A program made the translations under genes and the position numbers. The notes below the pieces were generated by a model. That model saw only the letters and a program-made list of their open reading frames with translations, searched no databases and was not told where the DNA came from. A DNA stretch of 64,000 nucleotides, taken from NCBI GenBank assembly GCA_029289235.1, contig JARFTZ010000003.1, positions 1 through 64,000 of the forward strand. Reading direction: 5' to 3'. Source of the stretch: Gammaproteobacteria bacterium (lineage in GTDB: Bacteria > Pseudomonadota > Gammaproteobacteria > Burkholderiales > Rhodocyclaceae). The number at the start of each line of letters is the position of its first letter. The stretch's first letter is position 1. Positions 38,102-47,395 of this stretch are shown one piece after another.

Positions 38102-39130
38102 ATGATCTATCCCCTCCTGCGCAAAATCCTGTTTTCCCTCGATCCCGAAACCGCTCACGGCCTGGGCATGTCGGGTATCGAGTTCATGCACCGCGCCGGC
38201 ATCGCCTGCCTGATGGCCAAGCAGCCGGCGGGCAACCCCGTCGAGGTGATGGGCCTGAAGTTTCCCAACCCGGTGGGCCTGGCCGCCGGCCTGGACAAGA
38301 ACGGCGAGCACGTCGACGCCCTCGCCGCACTCGGCTTCGGCTTCATCGAGATCGGCACCGTCACGCCGCGTCCGCAACCGGGCAACCCGAAGCCGCGCAT
38401 GTTCCGCATCACGGAAAAGCAGGCGATCATCAACCGCATGGGTTTCAACAACGACGGTGTGGACAAGCTGCTCGGCAATATCGCCGACTCCCAGTTCGCG
38501 CGCCGCGGCGGCATCCTCGGCATCAACATCGGCAAGAACTTCGACACGCCGATCGAGAAAGCCGCGGACGACTACCTGATCTGTCTCGAACGCGTTTATG
38601 CTGCCGCCAGCTACGTGGCGGTCAACATTTCCAGTCCGAACACCAAGAACCTGCGCGAGTTGCAGAAAGACGACGCGCTCGACGCGCTGCTCGGCAGCCT
38701 AAAGGCCGAGCAGGCGCGGCTCGCCGAAAAGCACGGCAAATACGTGCCGCTGGTGCTGAAGATCGCCCCCGATCTGGAAGACATCCAGATCCAGTCGATC
38801 GCCGACCTGCTCCGGCAGCACCGCATGGACGGCGTGATCGCCACCAACACGACGCTCTCGCGCGACGGCGTTGAAGGCCTGCCCAACGCGCAGGAGACCG
38901 GCGGTCTGTCCGGCGCGCCGGTATTCGAACGGTCGACCGCCGTGCAGACAAAGCTCGCCGCAGCGCTCGCCGGCGAGGTGCCGATCATCGGCGTCGGCGG
39001 CATCATGGGCGGCGAAGAAGCGGCAGCCAAGATCAAGGCCGGCGCCCGTCTGGTGCAGCTCTACACCGGCTTCATCTACCGGGGGCCGGAACTGGTCGGC
39101 GAAGCGGCCCGGGCGATCGCCGCCTTATAA
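38102..39130 (+). CDS. pyrD: Dihydroorotate dehydrogenase (quinone), class 2
   Basis: Membrane-associated flavoenzyme that oxidises dihydroorotate to orotate with quinone in pyrimidine synthesis. The 342-residue protein has the class 2 N-terminal helix ([21 protein letters not shown]) that binds the membrane, the FMN-binding NRMGFNNDG, the catalytic serine region [15 protein letters not shown], and the C-terminal IGVGGI and [21 protein letters not shown] lies seven bases before the ATG. It stands alone between the kinase and the rnf operon. Confidence 0.96.
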   Translation: MIYPLLRKILFSLDPETAHGLGMSGIEFMHRAGIACLMAKQPAGNPVEVMGLKFPNPVGLAAGLDKNGEHVDALAALGFGFIEIGTVTPRPQPGNPKPRMFRITEKQAIINRMGFNNDGVDKLLGNIADSQFARRGGILGINIGKNFDTPIEKAADDYLICLERVYAAASYVAVNISSPNTKNLRELQKDDALDALLGSLKAEQARLAEKHGKYVPLVLKIAPDLEDIQIQSIADLLRQHRMDGVIATNTTLSRDGVEGLPNAQETGGLSGAPVFERSTAVQTKLAAALAGEVPIIGVGGIMGGEEAAAKIKAGARLVQLYTGFIYRGPELVGEAARAIAAL

Positions 39131-39162
39131 CCGTTACACCTATTCATATACTCCCAACGTGG

Positions 39163-39191
39163 TTGAATGGAATTAGGCAGAAGAGGATAAT
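39163..39191 (+). promoter_or_regulatory. Promoter of the rnf operon
   Basis: TTGAAT (39163-39168) and GATAAT (39186-39191) are 17 bases apart, 40 bases before the rnfA ATG, which itself has GCAGGAACA upstream. Good sigma-70 match. Confidence 0.65.
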
Positions 39192-39230
39192 TCTCAGCTT
39201 GCCGCACCAACCCGTCCTTTCGCAGGAACA

Positions 39231-39815
39231 ATGACCCACTACCTGTTCATCGTCATCGGCGCCGTCCTGGTCAACAACGTCGTCCTGGTGAAGATTCTCG
39301 GCCTGTGCCCATTCATGGGCGTCTCCAAGAAGCTCGATACCGCGTTCGGCATGGGCGCGGCCACGACCTTCGTGCTGACCGTGGCCACCGGCGCCAGCTA
39401 CGTCATCGACCACCTGCTGCTCACACCATTTGGGCTGGAATACCTGCGCACCCTGTCGTTCATCGTCACCATCGCCGCAGTCGTCCAGTTGACCGAAATG
39501 GTCATCCACAAATCGAGCCCGGTGCTGCATCAGGTGCTCGGCATCTACCTGCCGCTGATCACCACCAACTGCGCCGTGCTCGGCGTCCCGCTGCTGAACA
39601 TCGCCAACCGGCACAATTTTCTCGAATCGCTGATTTTCGGCGCTGCCAGCGCCATCGGTTTCTCCCTGGTCATGGTCCTCTTCGCCGGCATCCGCGAACG
39701 CGTCGACGGCGCCGACGTGCCCGCACCCTTCCGCGGCGTCGCCATCTCGATGGTCACCGCCGGCCTGATGAGCCTGGCCTTCATGGGATTCGCCGGCCTC
39801 GACAAGTACCAATAA
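39231..39815 (+). CDS. rnfA: Rnf electron transport complex subunit A
   Basis: Six-helix membrane subunit of Rnf/Rsx, which couples ferredoxin-NAD redox chemistry to ion movement or drives reduction of ferredoxin or SoxR. The 194-residue protein begins with a helix ending [21 protein letters not shown]. The inward-facing Cys of the NqrE/RnfA family lies in ILGLCPFMG; the second is in [10 protein letters not shown]. The stop codon overlaps the rnfB ATG by one base. Confidence 0.95.
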   Translation: MTHYLFIVIGAVLVNNVVLVKILGLCPFMGVSKKLDTAFGMGAATTFVLTVATGASYVIDHLLLTPFGLEYLRTLSFIVTIAAVVQLTEMVIHKSSPVLHQVLGIYLPLITTNCAVLGVPLLNIANRHNFLESLIFGAASAIGFSLVMVLFAGIRERVDGADVPAPFRGVAISMVTAGLMSLAFMGFAGLDKYQ

Positions 39816-40366
39816 TGCTGACCGCCATCCTTATCATGGCGCTTGGCGCCGTCATCCTCGGCGCGGCGCTCGGCTACGCCTCGATCAAGTTCAAGGTCGA
39901 AGGCAACCCGCTTGTCGAAAAAATCGACGCCATCCTGCCGCAGACGCAATGCGGCCAGTGCGGCTACCCCGGCTGCAAACCTTACGCCGAAGCCATCGCC
40001 GAAGGCGAGGCGGACATCAACCGCTGCCCGCCCGGCGGCATGGAAGGTGTACGCAAGCTGGCCGACCTGCTCGGGCGCGAAGTCAAGCCGCTCGACGCCG
40101 AAGAGAAGCCCAAGCAGGTGGCGATCATCGACGAGCAACTGTGCATCGGCTGCACGCTGTGCATCCAGGCCTGCCCGGTCGACGCCATTGTCGGCGCCGC
40201 GAAGCAGATGCACACCATCGTAGAATCGCTGTGCACCGGCTGCGAACTGTGCGTCAAACCGTGTCCGGTCGAGTGCATCCGCATGGAGCCGATCCCCGAG
40301 AAGATCGACAACTGGAAGTGGAAGTATCCGGTCTTCGAGATCAAACCCGTCAGGCGCGCCGCCTGA
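39815..40366 (+). CDS. rnfB: Rnf electron transport complex subunit B (iron-sulfur protein)
   Basis: Ferredoxin-like subunit of 183 residues. It has an N-terminal membrane helix (about 2-24), a four-cysteine [4Fe-4S] motif [15 protein letters not shown] with the distal Cys in INRCPPGG, and two classical [4Fe-4S] motifs, [16 protein letters not shown] and [16 protein letters not shown]. The start is the ATG that shares one base with the rnfA stop (TAATG). It passes electrons towards RnfC and the flavin subunits. Confidence 0.95.
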   Translation: MLTAILIMALGAVILGAALGYASIKFKVEGNPLVEKIDAILPQTQCGQCGYPGCKPYAEAIAEGEADINRCPPGGMEGVRKLADLLGREVKPLDAEEKPKQVAIIDEQLCIGCTLCIQACPVDAIVGAAKQMHTIVESLCTGCELCVKPCPVECIRMEPIPEKIDNWKWKYPVFEIKPVRRAA

Positions 40367-40382
40367 ATCATTGCCCGAACTC

Positions 40383-42089
40383 ATGCTGCAGCAACTCTTC
40401 AAATTCAAGGGCGGCGTCAAGCCGGCGACGAACAAGGCTCCATCGGTCCAGGCACCGATCGGCATCGCCCCGGTGCCGCCGCTGCTGGTCGTGCCGCTGC
40501 ACCAGAGCATCGGCGGCCAACCGCAGCCGCTCGTCGCGGCCGGCGAGCACGTACTCAAGGGCCAGCGGATCGGCGCAGCCGACAAGTGGGTCTCCGCCGC
40601 CGTTCACGCGCCGACCTCCGGCACCGTGATCGCGGTCGAGGAGCGCATCACCGCGCACCCGTCGGGTCTGCCGACCCTCTCGGTGGTCATCGAAGCTGAC
40701 GGCAAGGACGAATGGATCGAGCGCCAGCCGCTCGACTACGCCTCGCTGGAACCGGAACAGGTGCGCGAGATTCTGCGCGACTCGGGCGTTGTCGGCCTCG
40801 GTGGCGCGGTATTCCCCAGCCACGTCAAGACCGAAGCGGCGAAGGCCGTGCCGATGGAGGAGCTGGTGATCAACGGCGCCGAGTGCGAGCCGTTCATGAC
40901 CTGCGACGACCTGCTGATGCGCGAGCGCCCCGAGGGCATCGTCCGCGGCATCGCCATCTTCCGCGACCTGCTGAAACCGAAGCGGGTCCTGATCGGCATC
41001 GAGGACAACAAGCCCGAAGCGATCGACGCGATGCGGCAGGCCGTCGAAGCCGTCGGTGAGGACTTCGAGGTCGTCGGTGTGCCGACCCGCTACCCGGCCG
41101 GCGGCGCCAAGCAATTGATCCGCGTGCTCACCGGCAAGGAAATCCCGGCGGCCAAGCGCTCGCCCGAAATGGGCGTGCAGTGCTTCAACGTCGCCACCGC
41201 CTACACCGCCTGGCGCGCCATTGCCTTCGGCGAGCCGGTCATTTCGCGTATCGTCACCCTCACCGGCAATGTCGAGCAAGCGCGCAACTGGGAAGTGCGG
41301 CTCGGCACGCCGATCCAGGACGTGATCAAGCTGGCCGAACCGAAGGCCGACACCAACCGCTTCCTGATGGGCGGTCCGATGATGGGCTTCGACATCCCCG
41401 ACCTCGCCGCCCCGGTGGTCAAGGCCACCAACTGCCTGATCGCCGGTTCGCCGAAACTCTTCCCGCCGCCGGCGCCGGAAATGCCGTGCATCCGCTGCGG
41501 CGCCTGCGCCCAGGCCTGCCCGCACGAGCTGCAGCCGTTCGAACTGTACTGGTTCTCCCGCGCCCGCAATTTCGGCAAGACGCAGGAGTACAACCTGTTC
41601 GACTGCATCGAATGCGGCTGCTGCAGCTACGTCTGCCCTTCGCACATCCCGCTGGTGCAGTATTTCCGCTTCGCCAAAAGCGAGATCTGGACGCGCGAAC
41701 GGGATAAAAGCCAGGCCGATGCGGCCAAGGCACGCTTCGAGTTCCGCAATGAGCGCGAGGAACGCGAAAAGGCCGAGAAAGCCGAGCGCCTGGCCCGCGC
41801 CGCAGCGGCCAAGGCGGCGGAGAAAAAGGCTGCGCCAGCCGAAACCACCGCAAGCGCCGAGCCAGCGACGGCCGCCCCGGTCGACGCCGAGGCTGCAAAA
41901 AAGGCCGCCATCGCCGCGGCAATGGAGCGCGCCCGCCAGCAACGCGAGGCCGTGCAGCCGAAGAACACCGACGGACTGACCGTCGCCCAGCGCAAGGAAA
42001 TCGCCGAGATCGAGGCCCGCCGGGCGCCGCTGCAGGCGGAACAGCCTACCGCACCGGCTCAAGCGCCAGACGCGGGAGGGCAGCAATGA
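40383..42089 (+). CDS. rnfC: Rnf electron transport complex subunit C
   Basis: Peripheral FMN/NADH-binding subunit with iron-sulfur clusters. The ATG at 40383 gives 568 residues; an in-frame TTG at 40371 is possible. The N-terminal region has FKGGVKPATNK, then an NADH-binding SLBB/complex-I 51 kDa-like domain (GLGGAVFPSHVKTEA, NGAECEPFMTCDD). Two [4Fe-4S] motifs follow, CIRCGACAQACPHEL and CIECGCCSYVCPSHIPL. The C-terminal 130 residues are Ala/Glu/Lys-rich and probably coiled-coil, as in gammaproteobacterial RnfC. Confidence 0.95.
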   Translation: MLQQLFKFKGGVKPATNKAPSVQAPIGIAPVPPLLVVPLHQSIGGQPQPLVAAGEHVLKGQRIGAADKWVSAAVHAPTSGTVIAVEERITAHPSGLPTLSVVIEADGKDEWIERQPLDYASLEPEQVREILRDSGVVGLGGAVFPSHVKTEAAKAVPMEELVINGAECEPFMTCDDLLMRERPEGIVRGIAIFRDLLKPKRVLIGIEDNKPEAIDAMRQAVEAVGEDFEVVGVPTRYPAGGAKQLIRVLTGKEIPAAKRSPEMGVQCFNVATAYTAWRAIAFGEPVISRIVTLTGNVEQARNWEVRLGTPIQDVIKLAEPKADTNRFLMGGPMMGFDIPDLAAPVVKATNCLIAGSPKLFPPPAPEMPCIRCGACAQACPHELQPFELYWFSRARNFGKTQEYNLFDCIECGCCSYVCPSHIPLVQYFRFAKSEIWTRERDKSQADAAKARFEFRNEREEREKAEKAERLARAAAAKAAEKKAAPAETTASAEPATAAPVDAEAAKKAAIAAAMERARQQREAVQPKNTDGLTVAQRKEIAEIEARRAPLQAEQPTAPAQAPDAGGQQ

Positions 42090-42102
42090 TGTGCAACAAA
42101 CG

Positions 42103-42176
42103 CCGTCATTCCGGCGCAGGCCGGAATCCAGGTTTCCGGAGCGCCGCCTGGATCCCGGCTTTCGCCGGGATGACGG
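42103..42176. repeat. REP-like palindromic repeat between rnfC and rnfD
   Basis: Arms of 30 bases (42103-42132 and 42147-42176) are inverted with about four mismatches and separated by 14 bases; each arm is itself an imperfect palindrome around CCGGCG...GCCGG. The same element, slightly diverged, occurs at 49168-49234. It lies in an operon whose other junctions overlap or nearly touch. Confidence 0.8.
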
Positions 42177-42204
42177 AGCGATCAGCTACTGCCTCGCGAT
42201 AACA

Positions 42205-43233
42205 ATGGCTAACCACTCCATGGATTTCATCACTTCGCCCTATCTGACCCAGCCCGTCAGCGTGCGCCGCGTCATGCTGCAGGTTCTGGCCGCGCTGGTT
42301 CCCGGAATCGCCGCGATGGTCTGGCTGATCGGCCCGATTGTCGTTGTCCAGCTCGCCATCGCCACGGCGACCGCACTGCTTGCCGAAGCAGTCATGCTCA
42401 AGTTGCAGAGCAGGCCGCTCGGACTGTTCCTCGGCGACGGCAGCGCGGTCGTCACCGCCTGGCTCATCGCGCTGGCCTTCCCGCCGCTCGCGCCCTGGTG
42501 GCTGATCGTCGTCGGCACCGCCTTCGCCATCGTCGTGGCCAAGCATCTGTACGGCGGGCTCGGTCAGAACCCGTTCAACCCGGCAATGATCGCCTTCGCG
42601 GCCTGCATCGTCTCGTTCCCGGCGCTGATGTCGCAATGGCCGGCGGTCAATCCGGACAGCGGATTCTTGGAGCAACTGGCCCTGATCTTCGGTCAGGCAC
42701 CGCGCCTCGATGCACTGACCGGCGCGACCCCACTCGACGCCTTGAAGACCGCCCTGAAGCTCGGAGAGGGCTCGGCCAGCGTTGCCGCCATCACCGCCGA
42801 CCGCACCGTCTTCGGCTACATGGGGGGACGCGGCTGGGAGTGGGTCGCCGCGGGTTACCTGCTCGGCGGCATCTGGCTGTGGGGCCGGCGAGTGATCGGC
42901 TGTCACGTTTCACTGAGCTTTCTGGCCGGCGTCGCGCTGATGTCCGGCGCGTTGTGGCTCATCAATCCGGCACAGTTCGCCAACCCGTTGTTCCACCTGT
43001 TCTCGGGCGGCACGATGCTCGGCGCTTTCTTCATCGTTACCGACCCGGTCTCCGGGGCGACGACGCCGCGAGGCAAGCTGATCTTCGGCTTCTCCGCCGG
43101 CGTGCTCGCCTGCCTGATCCGTGTCTTCGGCAACTATCCGGACGGCGTGGCCTTCTCGGTGCTGCTGCTGAACCTCTGCGTCCCCCTCATCGACCTCTAC
43201 ACGCAACCGCCCATCTTCGGCATGAAGAAATGA
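42205..43233 (+). CDS. rnfD: Rnf electron transport complex subunit D
   Basis: Membrane subunit of the NqrB/RnfD family with covalently bound FMN. From ATG 42205 it has 342 residues; ATG 42220 is an alternative. The family's flavinylated Thr is in a S/TGATP-like motif, here ALTGATPLDALKT (about residues 175-187). The conserved YGGLGQNPFNPAMIAFA and the final STGATTP-like GATTPRGKLIFG are visible. About nine hydrophobic helices. The reading frame stays open through the upstream repeat, but that part is not homologous to RnfD. Its stop overlaps the rnfG start (ATGA). Confidence 0.93.
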   Translation: MANHSMDFITSPYLTQPVSVRRVMLQVLAALVPGIAAMVWLIGPIVVVQLAIATATALLAEAVMLKLQSRPLGLFLGDGSAVVTAWLIALAFPPLAPWWLIVVGTAFAIVVAKHLYGGLGQNPFNPAMIAFAACIVSFPALMSQWPAVNPDSGFLEQLALIFGQAPRLDALTGATPLDALKTALKLGEGSASVAAITADRTVFGYMGGRGWEWVAAGYLLGGIWLWGRRVIGCHVSLSFLAGVALMSGALWLINPAQFANPLFHLFSGGTMLGAFFIVTDPVSGATTPRGKLIFGFSAGVLACLIRVFGNYPDGVAFSVLLLNLCVPLIDLYTQPPIFGMKK

Positions 43234-43889
43234 CCCAGCACGCCAAGCCGATCACCGCCAGCAAGATGGCCGCGCGCACGGCGATCATCCTGTTCGTTTT
43301 TGTCGCCATCTTCACCGCCGTTCTCTCCAGCGCCTATCTGCTGACGCGCCCGGCGATCGAGGCCGCAGCTACCGAGGAAAAGATGAAGCTCATCGACGAG
43401 GTGCTGCCGCGTGACCGCTACGACAACCAGCTCCTGCAGGATGCATTTCCCCTGCCGCCCACCCCTGAACTGGGCCTCGACGAAGCCTCGACCGCCTACC
43501 GCGCCCGCCGCGGCGGGAAGATCGAGGCGCTGGTTCTCGAAGCTGCCGCGCCGGACGGCTACGCCGGCAAGATCCGCCTGCTGATCGCCCTCGGCAGCGA
43601 CGGCGCGCTGATCGGCGTGCGCGTCACGCAACATCGCGAGACGCCGGGCCTCGGCGACTACATCGAACCGAAAAAGGATCGCAACAAGGAGCGCCCGTGG
43701 ATCACCCAATTCAACGGTCTGGCGCCCGCATCGGTCGAAGCGCAAGAATGGAAGGTGAAGAAGGATGGCGGCCGTTTCGACTCCGTCGCCGGCGCTACCG
43801 TCACTCCCCGTGCCGTCATCAAGGCCGTGCGCCAGGCGGCGCTTTATGTCGAAGCGAACCGAGAACGCCTGTTCGCAGCCCACGAGTAA
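43230..43889 (+). CDS. rnfG: Rnf electron transport complex subunit G
   Basis: Periplasm-facing flavoprotein of 219 residues anchored by one N-terminal helix (about 15-38). The FMN-attachment motif near residues 185-195 reads SVAGATVTPRAV; the acceptor Thr is present, and the motif's first residue is Ala rather than the more common Ser/Thr. The soluble domain includes VTQHRETPGLGDYIEPKKD, a strong RnfG/NqrC signature. The start overlaps the rnfD stop by four bases. Confidence 0.94.
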   Translation: MTQHAKPITASKMAARTAIILFVFVAIFTAVLSSAYLLTRPAIEAAATEEKMKLIDEVLPRDRYDNQLLQDAFPLPPTPELGLDEASTAYRARRGGKIEALVLEAAAPDGYAGKIRLLIALGSDGALIGVRVTQHRETPGLGDYIEPKKDRNKERPWITQFNGLAPASVEAQEWKVKKDGGRFDSVAGATVTPRAVIKAVRQAALYVEANRERLFAAHE

Positions 43890-43905
43890 GGAAGCAGGAG
43901 GCCCC

Positions 43906-44592
43906 ATGACCCGCGACGAAATTCGCCAGATTGCCGCCAACGGCGTGTGGAAGCAGAACACCAGCCTGGTCCAGATCCTCGGCCTCTGTCCGCTGCTGGC
44001 CGTCACCACCAACCTCGTCAACGGCGTGATGCTCTCGCTCGCAACGATCATCGTCATGGCGGTTTCCGGCGTCGCCGTGGCCAGCCTGCGCAACCTGATC
44101 CCGCACGAGATCCGCATCCCGGTTTTCGTTCTGATCATCGCCTCGCTGGTCACCGTCGTCGATCTGCTCTTCAACGCCTACCTGCATCAGCTTTACCTCG
44201 TCCTCGGCATCTTCATCCCGCTGATCGTCACCAACTGCATCGTGCTCGCCCGCGTCGAGGCCTACGCCAACAAGAACCCGCCGCTGCAGTCGCTGCTCGA
44301 CGGCGTTTTCATGGGCACCGGCATGCTGTGGACGCTGGCGCTGCTCGGCGGCCTGCGCGAACTGATCGGCAACGGCACGCTGTTCGCCGGCATCGACATG
44401 GTCTTTTCCGGCGCGCGCGAATTGCAGTTGCTCCCGGCCGACTACCCCGGCTTTTTGCTGACGATGCTGCCGCCGGGCGCCTTCATCGTCCTCGGTTGCC
44501 TGATTGCCTGGAAGAACTGGATCGAAGCCCGAGCCGCAGCGCGGCAACAACGGCGTTCGCCGGAACCGGTGGCCGCCGGCGGCTGCCACTGA
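43906..44592 (+). CDS. rnfE: Rnf electron transport complex subunit E
   Basis: Membrane subunit homologous to RnfA and NqrD, 228 residues with about six helices. The ATG has GCAGGAGG upstream. The conserved Cys residues lie in ILGLCPLLAVTTN and VTNCIVLARVEAYA, and LRELIGNGTL is another family mark. The basic, Cys-containing tail (RRSPEPVAAGGCH) is not conserved in the family. It completes rnfABCDGE and is followed 16 bases later by nth. Confidence 0.94.
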   Translation: MTRDEIRQIAANGVWKQNTSLVQILGLCPLLAVTTNLVNGVMLSLATIIVMAVSGVAVASLRNLIPHEIRIPVFVLIIASLVTVVDLLFNAYLHQLYLVLGIFIPLIVTNCIVLARVEAYANKNPPLQSLLDGVFMGTGMLWTLALLGGLRELIGNGTLFAGIDMVFSGARELQLLPADYPGFLLTMLPPGAFIVLGCLIAWKNWIEARAAARQQRRSPEPVAAGGCH

Positions 44593-44608
44593 CAATGGAA
44601 AACCGGGC

Positions 44609-45250
44609 ATGAACGCCGCCAAGCGCATCGCCCTGTTCGAGCGCCTGCAGGCGGCGAACCCGGCGCCCACCACCGAGCTCGAATACGCCACGCCGTTCCA
44701 GTTGCTGATCGCCGTTATCCTCTCGGCGCAGGCCACCGACAAGAGTGTCAACCTCGCCACGCGCACGCTGTTCGCCGACGCGCCAACGCCGCAGGCAATA
44801 CTCGCCCTCGGCGAAGAAGGCCTGGCTGGCTACATCAACCGCATCGGCTTGTTCCGCACAAAAGCGAAGAACGTCATCGCCACCTGCCGCCTCCTGCTCG
44901 AACGGCACGGCGGCGAGGTGCCGCATGAGCGCGCGGCGCTCGAAGCGCTCCCCGGCGTCGGCCGCAAGACAGCCAACGTCGTGCTCAATACCGCCTTCGG
45001 CGAGCCAACGATCGCCGTCGACACGCACATCTTCCGCGTCGCCAACCGCACCCGTCTGGCACCGGGAAAAACCCCGCTGGCGGTGGAACAGCGGTTGCTC
45101 AAGGTCGTGCCCGAAGCGTTCCGGCAGGACGCCCACCACTGGCTGATCCTGCACGGACGGTACGTGTGCAAGGCGCGCAAGCCCGAGTGCTGGCGCTGCA
45201 CGTTGAACGACCTGTGCGAATACAAGGACAAGACGGCTTTCGCCGCCTGA
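44609..45250 (+). CDS. nth: Endonuclease III (DNA glycosylase/AP lyase)
   Basis: Removes oxidised pyrimidines and cuts at abasic sites. The 213-residue protein has the helix-hairpin-helix LPGVGRKTANVVLNTAFG with the catalytic Lys, the catalytic Asp in VDTHIFRVANR, and the C-terminal [4Fe-4S] cluster with exact C-x6-C-x2-C-x5-C spacing (CKARKPECWRCTLNDLC). It is directly downstream of rnfE, the same order as in enterobacteria. Confidence 0.97.
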   Translation: MNAAKRIALFERLQAANPAPTTELEYATPFQLLIAVILSAQATDKSVNLATRTLFADAPTPQAILALGEEGLAGYINRIGLFRTKAKNVIATCRLLLERHGGEVPHERAALEALPGVGRKTANVVLNTAFGEPTIAVDTHIFRVANRTRLAPGKTPLAVEQRLLKVVPEAFRQDAHHWLILHGRYVCKARKPECWRCTLNDLCEYKDKTAFAA

Positions 45251-45265
45251 CCGCGACCAGAATTC

Positions 45266-46396
45266 ATGCCTCTTGCCACCGCTTTAGTCTCAGGCAACGA
45301 GCCGACGCCCGAACTGGCCGTCGCGGCCGTCGAGCAAGCGCTGGGAAAATCCGGCTTCGCCCATGCCACCGGCGTGCTGCTGTTCCTGACCCCGGAGTTC
45401 GCTCGCCATGCCCAGGAGATCGTCACCGCCGCCGCGCGCCGGACGCGATGCCTGCAGATCGCCGGCGGCATCGCCTCCGGGGTATTCACGGAAACGGGCT
45501 GGGCAATCGACCGGCCGGCGGCCGCCGCGATGGTTCTCGGCGAAGGCTTTTCCCTCGGCTATCCCGACAGCGCACGCGAACCGATCCTGAGCTACGCCGG
45601 CGGCACCGTTCCCGAAATCTGGAGCATCTCCGGGCGCCGCTTCGGCGGCGTCTTCGGCAGCACCTTCGCCGTGCGCGCCGCCGACGCCCGCGCTGTCGTC
45701 TGGCAACAGGCCCGCCTCACCGGCGAAGGCGGCTGCAGCGTACAGATGCACGGAGCGCATATCGACATCGGCGTCTCGCGCGGCTGGCGGCGACTGGGCG
45801 AAACGCAAGCCATCGAACGCTGCCAGGGTTACGAGGTTCTACAACTTGGCGGGAAACCCGCGCTGCACAGCCTGACCGAGGCGCTTCCAGAAGCTTTCCG
45901 GCGAGACCCTTCGCGGCACCTGCATCAGATCATCGCCCTCATCGCCGAATCGGCGGCGACCGGCTCCGAGACCGCCTACCATCCCGCAGCGATCATCTCG
46001 GCCAACGCGGACGGCACACTGACCCTCGCGGAACGGATCGAGCCCGGACGCCGCCTCGCTTGGGCGATTCGCCTGCCGGAAACCGCCGAATCCGACATGC
46101 GGCGCAGCATCGATGCCCTGGCGGAACGGCAAAAGGGCAGCGGCCAGTCCCCGGTCGGCGCGCTGATGTTCTCGTGCATCGGGCGCAGCCCGTTCTTCTA
46201 CGGAGGCGAGGACCGCGACCTGAAGGCCTTCACTGAACGTTTTCCGGGTCTGCCGCTCATTGGCGTGTACGGTACCGGCCAGATTGCCCCGCTCGGCGAT
46301 CGCCCCAGCGCAGGAAACGGCCAATTCCAGAATTCCGTCGTCACCGCGCTTATCTCTCCCCAACAGGAAAGACAGGAAAGCGAAAATGTTGTTTGA
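45266..46396 (+). CDS. FIST-domain sensor protein
   Basis: A 376-residue cytoplasmic protein with FIST_N (about 20-205) and FIST_C (about 215-365) domains, proposed to sense small ligands such as amino acids. N-terminal marks include ATGVLLFLTPEF and LQIAGGIASGVFTE; the C-terminal half has GALMFSCIGRSPFFYG and the closing GTGQIAP. It starts 15 bases after nth, and its last 11 bases overlap the next gene. No output domain or adjacent kinase is fused, so its partner is unknown; the hybrid kinase 8 kb upstream is only a possibility. Confidence 0.85.
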   Translation: MPLATALVSGNEPTPELAVAAVEQALGKSGFAHATGVLLFLTPEFARHAQEIVTAAARRTRCLQIAGGIASGVFTETGWAIDRPAAAAMVLGEGFSLGYPDSAREPILSYAGGTVPEIWSISGRRFGGVFGSTFAVRAADARAVVWQQARLTGEGGCSVQMHGAHIDIGVSRGWRRLGETQAIERCQGYEVLQLGGKPALHSLTEALPEAFRRDPSRHLHQIIALIAESAATGSETAYHPAAIISANADGTLTLAERIEPGRRLAWAIRLPETAESDMRRSIDALAERQKGSGQSPVGALMFSCIGRSPFFYGGEDRDLKAFTERFPGLPLIGVYGTGQIAPLGDRPSAGNGQFQNSVVTALISPQQERQESENVV

Positions 46397-46811
46397 CCCC
46401 TCCCGCGAACAAGTCCGGAACTTCTTTTGCGAATCCTGGCGCAAGCACCGCGAACGCCTGATTCTTCAAGGCGCCGAAGCAACCGCCGCCGACCTGATCG
46501 CCGAGCACCCCGAGTACCACCCGCTGCTGGAGAATCCCGACGCCGCCATCGAGAAGGAATTCACCCCCGAAGGCGGCCAGATGAACCCCTTCCTGCACCT
46601 CTCGCTGCATCTGGCCGTCGCGGAACAGATCAGCATCGATCAGCCGCGTGGCATCAAGGCCGCCTACTTCGCCCTGCGCCAGAAGATGGACGTGCACGAC
46701 GCCGAGCACACGATCATGGAATGCCTCGGCGAAACGATCTGGCGATCGCAGCGGGAGAAGGCGCCGATGGATGGTGAAGCGTATCTGGAATGTGTGCGGA
46801 AGAAGGGGTGA
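46386..46811 (+). CDS. DUF1841-family protein
   Basis: A 141-residue conserved protein of unknown function found mainly in beta- and gammaproteobacteria. It starts MLFDPSREQVRNFF with CAGGAAAG upstream, inside the end of the FIST gene. The conserved block NPFLHLSLHLAVAEQISIDQPRG and HDAEHTIMECLGETIW includes several His residues (about 75-125) that might bind metal; that is only a suggestion. The rest is mostly helical. Confidence 0.82.
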   Translation: MLFDPSREQVRNFFCESWRKHRERLILQGAEATAADLIAEHPEYHPLLENPDAAIEKEFTPEGGQMNPFLHLSLHLAVAEQISIDQPRGIKAAYFALRQKMDVHDAEHTIMECLGETIWRSQREKAPMDGEAYLECVRKKG

Positions 46812-47015
46812 GGCTGACAGTCTGACGGACCCTGCGAAGGAAACTCGATGACAGCCGAAGCTCATCCAGCATTCCGGCAAATAGCCTACTAAAGTCATAT
46901 ACGGGCCAGAAATAGTCGAGTCGTTGCTGGCCTCTACACGCTCGTGTGAGAATATCCCTGAGACATAATAACTCCCACACAACATATGTCTTCCGATTTT
47001 TACAGGTATTTCAGC

Positions 47016-47219
47016 ATGAAAGACAGCGCGCTGTTGCTCATTGCCGGCGGGGTCGCTGCAGGCCTTTCCTGGGCATTCTGGCGTTATCTTGGCGAGTACG
47101 GGGCACTGATTGTCTTGGTGGTAGCAGTGATATCGCTGCTCGTAGACAATCGGCGACTCAGGAAAATTCTTCGTGAGAATAATTGGGAGAACAAGGCTAC
47201 GAAGTCTTGGCCCGATTGA
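47016..47219 (+). CDS. Small hypothetical membrane protein
   Basis: A 67-residue reading from ATG 47016 (preceded by CAGG); an in-frame ATG at 46986 would add ten residues. It holds two hydrophobic stretches, about 5-22 and 25-45, with a Trp-rich turn (SWAFWRYLGEYG), and a charged tail (RRLRKILRENNWENK). I do not recognise a family. The surrounding 580 bases (46812-47395) are less G+C-rich than neighbouring genes and contain nothing else that I can support. Could be real or spurious. Confidence 0.45.
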   Translation: MKDSALLLIAGGVAAGLSWAFWRYLGEYGALIVLVVAVISLLVDNRRLRKILRENNWENKATKSWPD

Positions 47220-47358
47220 ACTTTCGCTTGAATCTAAACAGTTTAGCTGCTCCTCCAGTTCTCCGGAAAACCGCCGAGCATCGTTCAACGCAGTATCTCC
47301 ACAGGAAATAGTCCATTGACCGCGCAGGCTGACACAGCTATTCTTTCTCAACCAGACA

Positions 47359-47382
47359 TCAGACAATTTTACAATCTGACAA
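47359..47382. promoter_or_regulatory. Candidate operator before the FadR-type regulator gene
   Basis: TCAGACAA (47359-47366) and TCTGACAA (47375-47382) form a near-direct repeat 16 bases apart, ending 13 bases before the regulator ATG. It may serve autoregulation. Confidence 0.35.
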
Positions 47383-47395
47383 GACAAATTAGCCG

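Noticed and set aside
42091-42204. N-terminal extension of RnfD reading through the palindromic repeat
   Set aside because: The extra residues come from the repeat and do not match RnfD; ATG 42205 or 42220 gives the normal protein.
46986-47015. Upstream start of the small membrane protein
   Set aside because: No ribosome site precedes ATG 46986, while CAGG lies before ATG 47016; kept only as an alternative.
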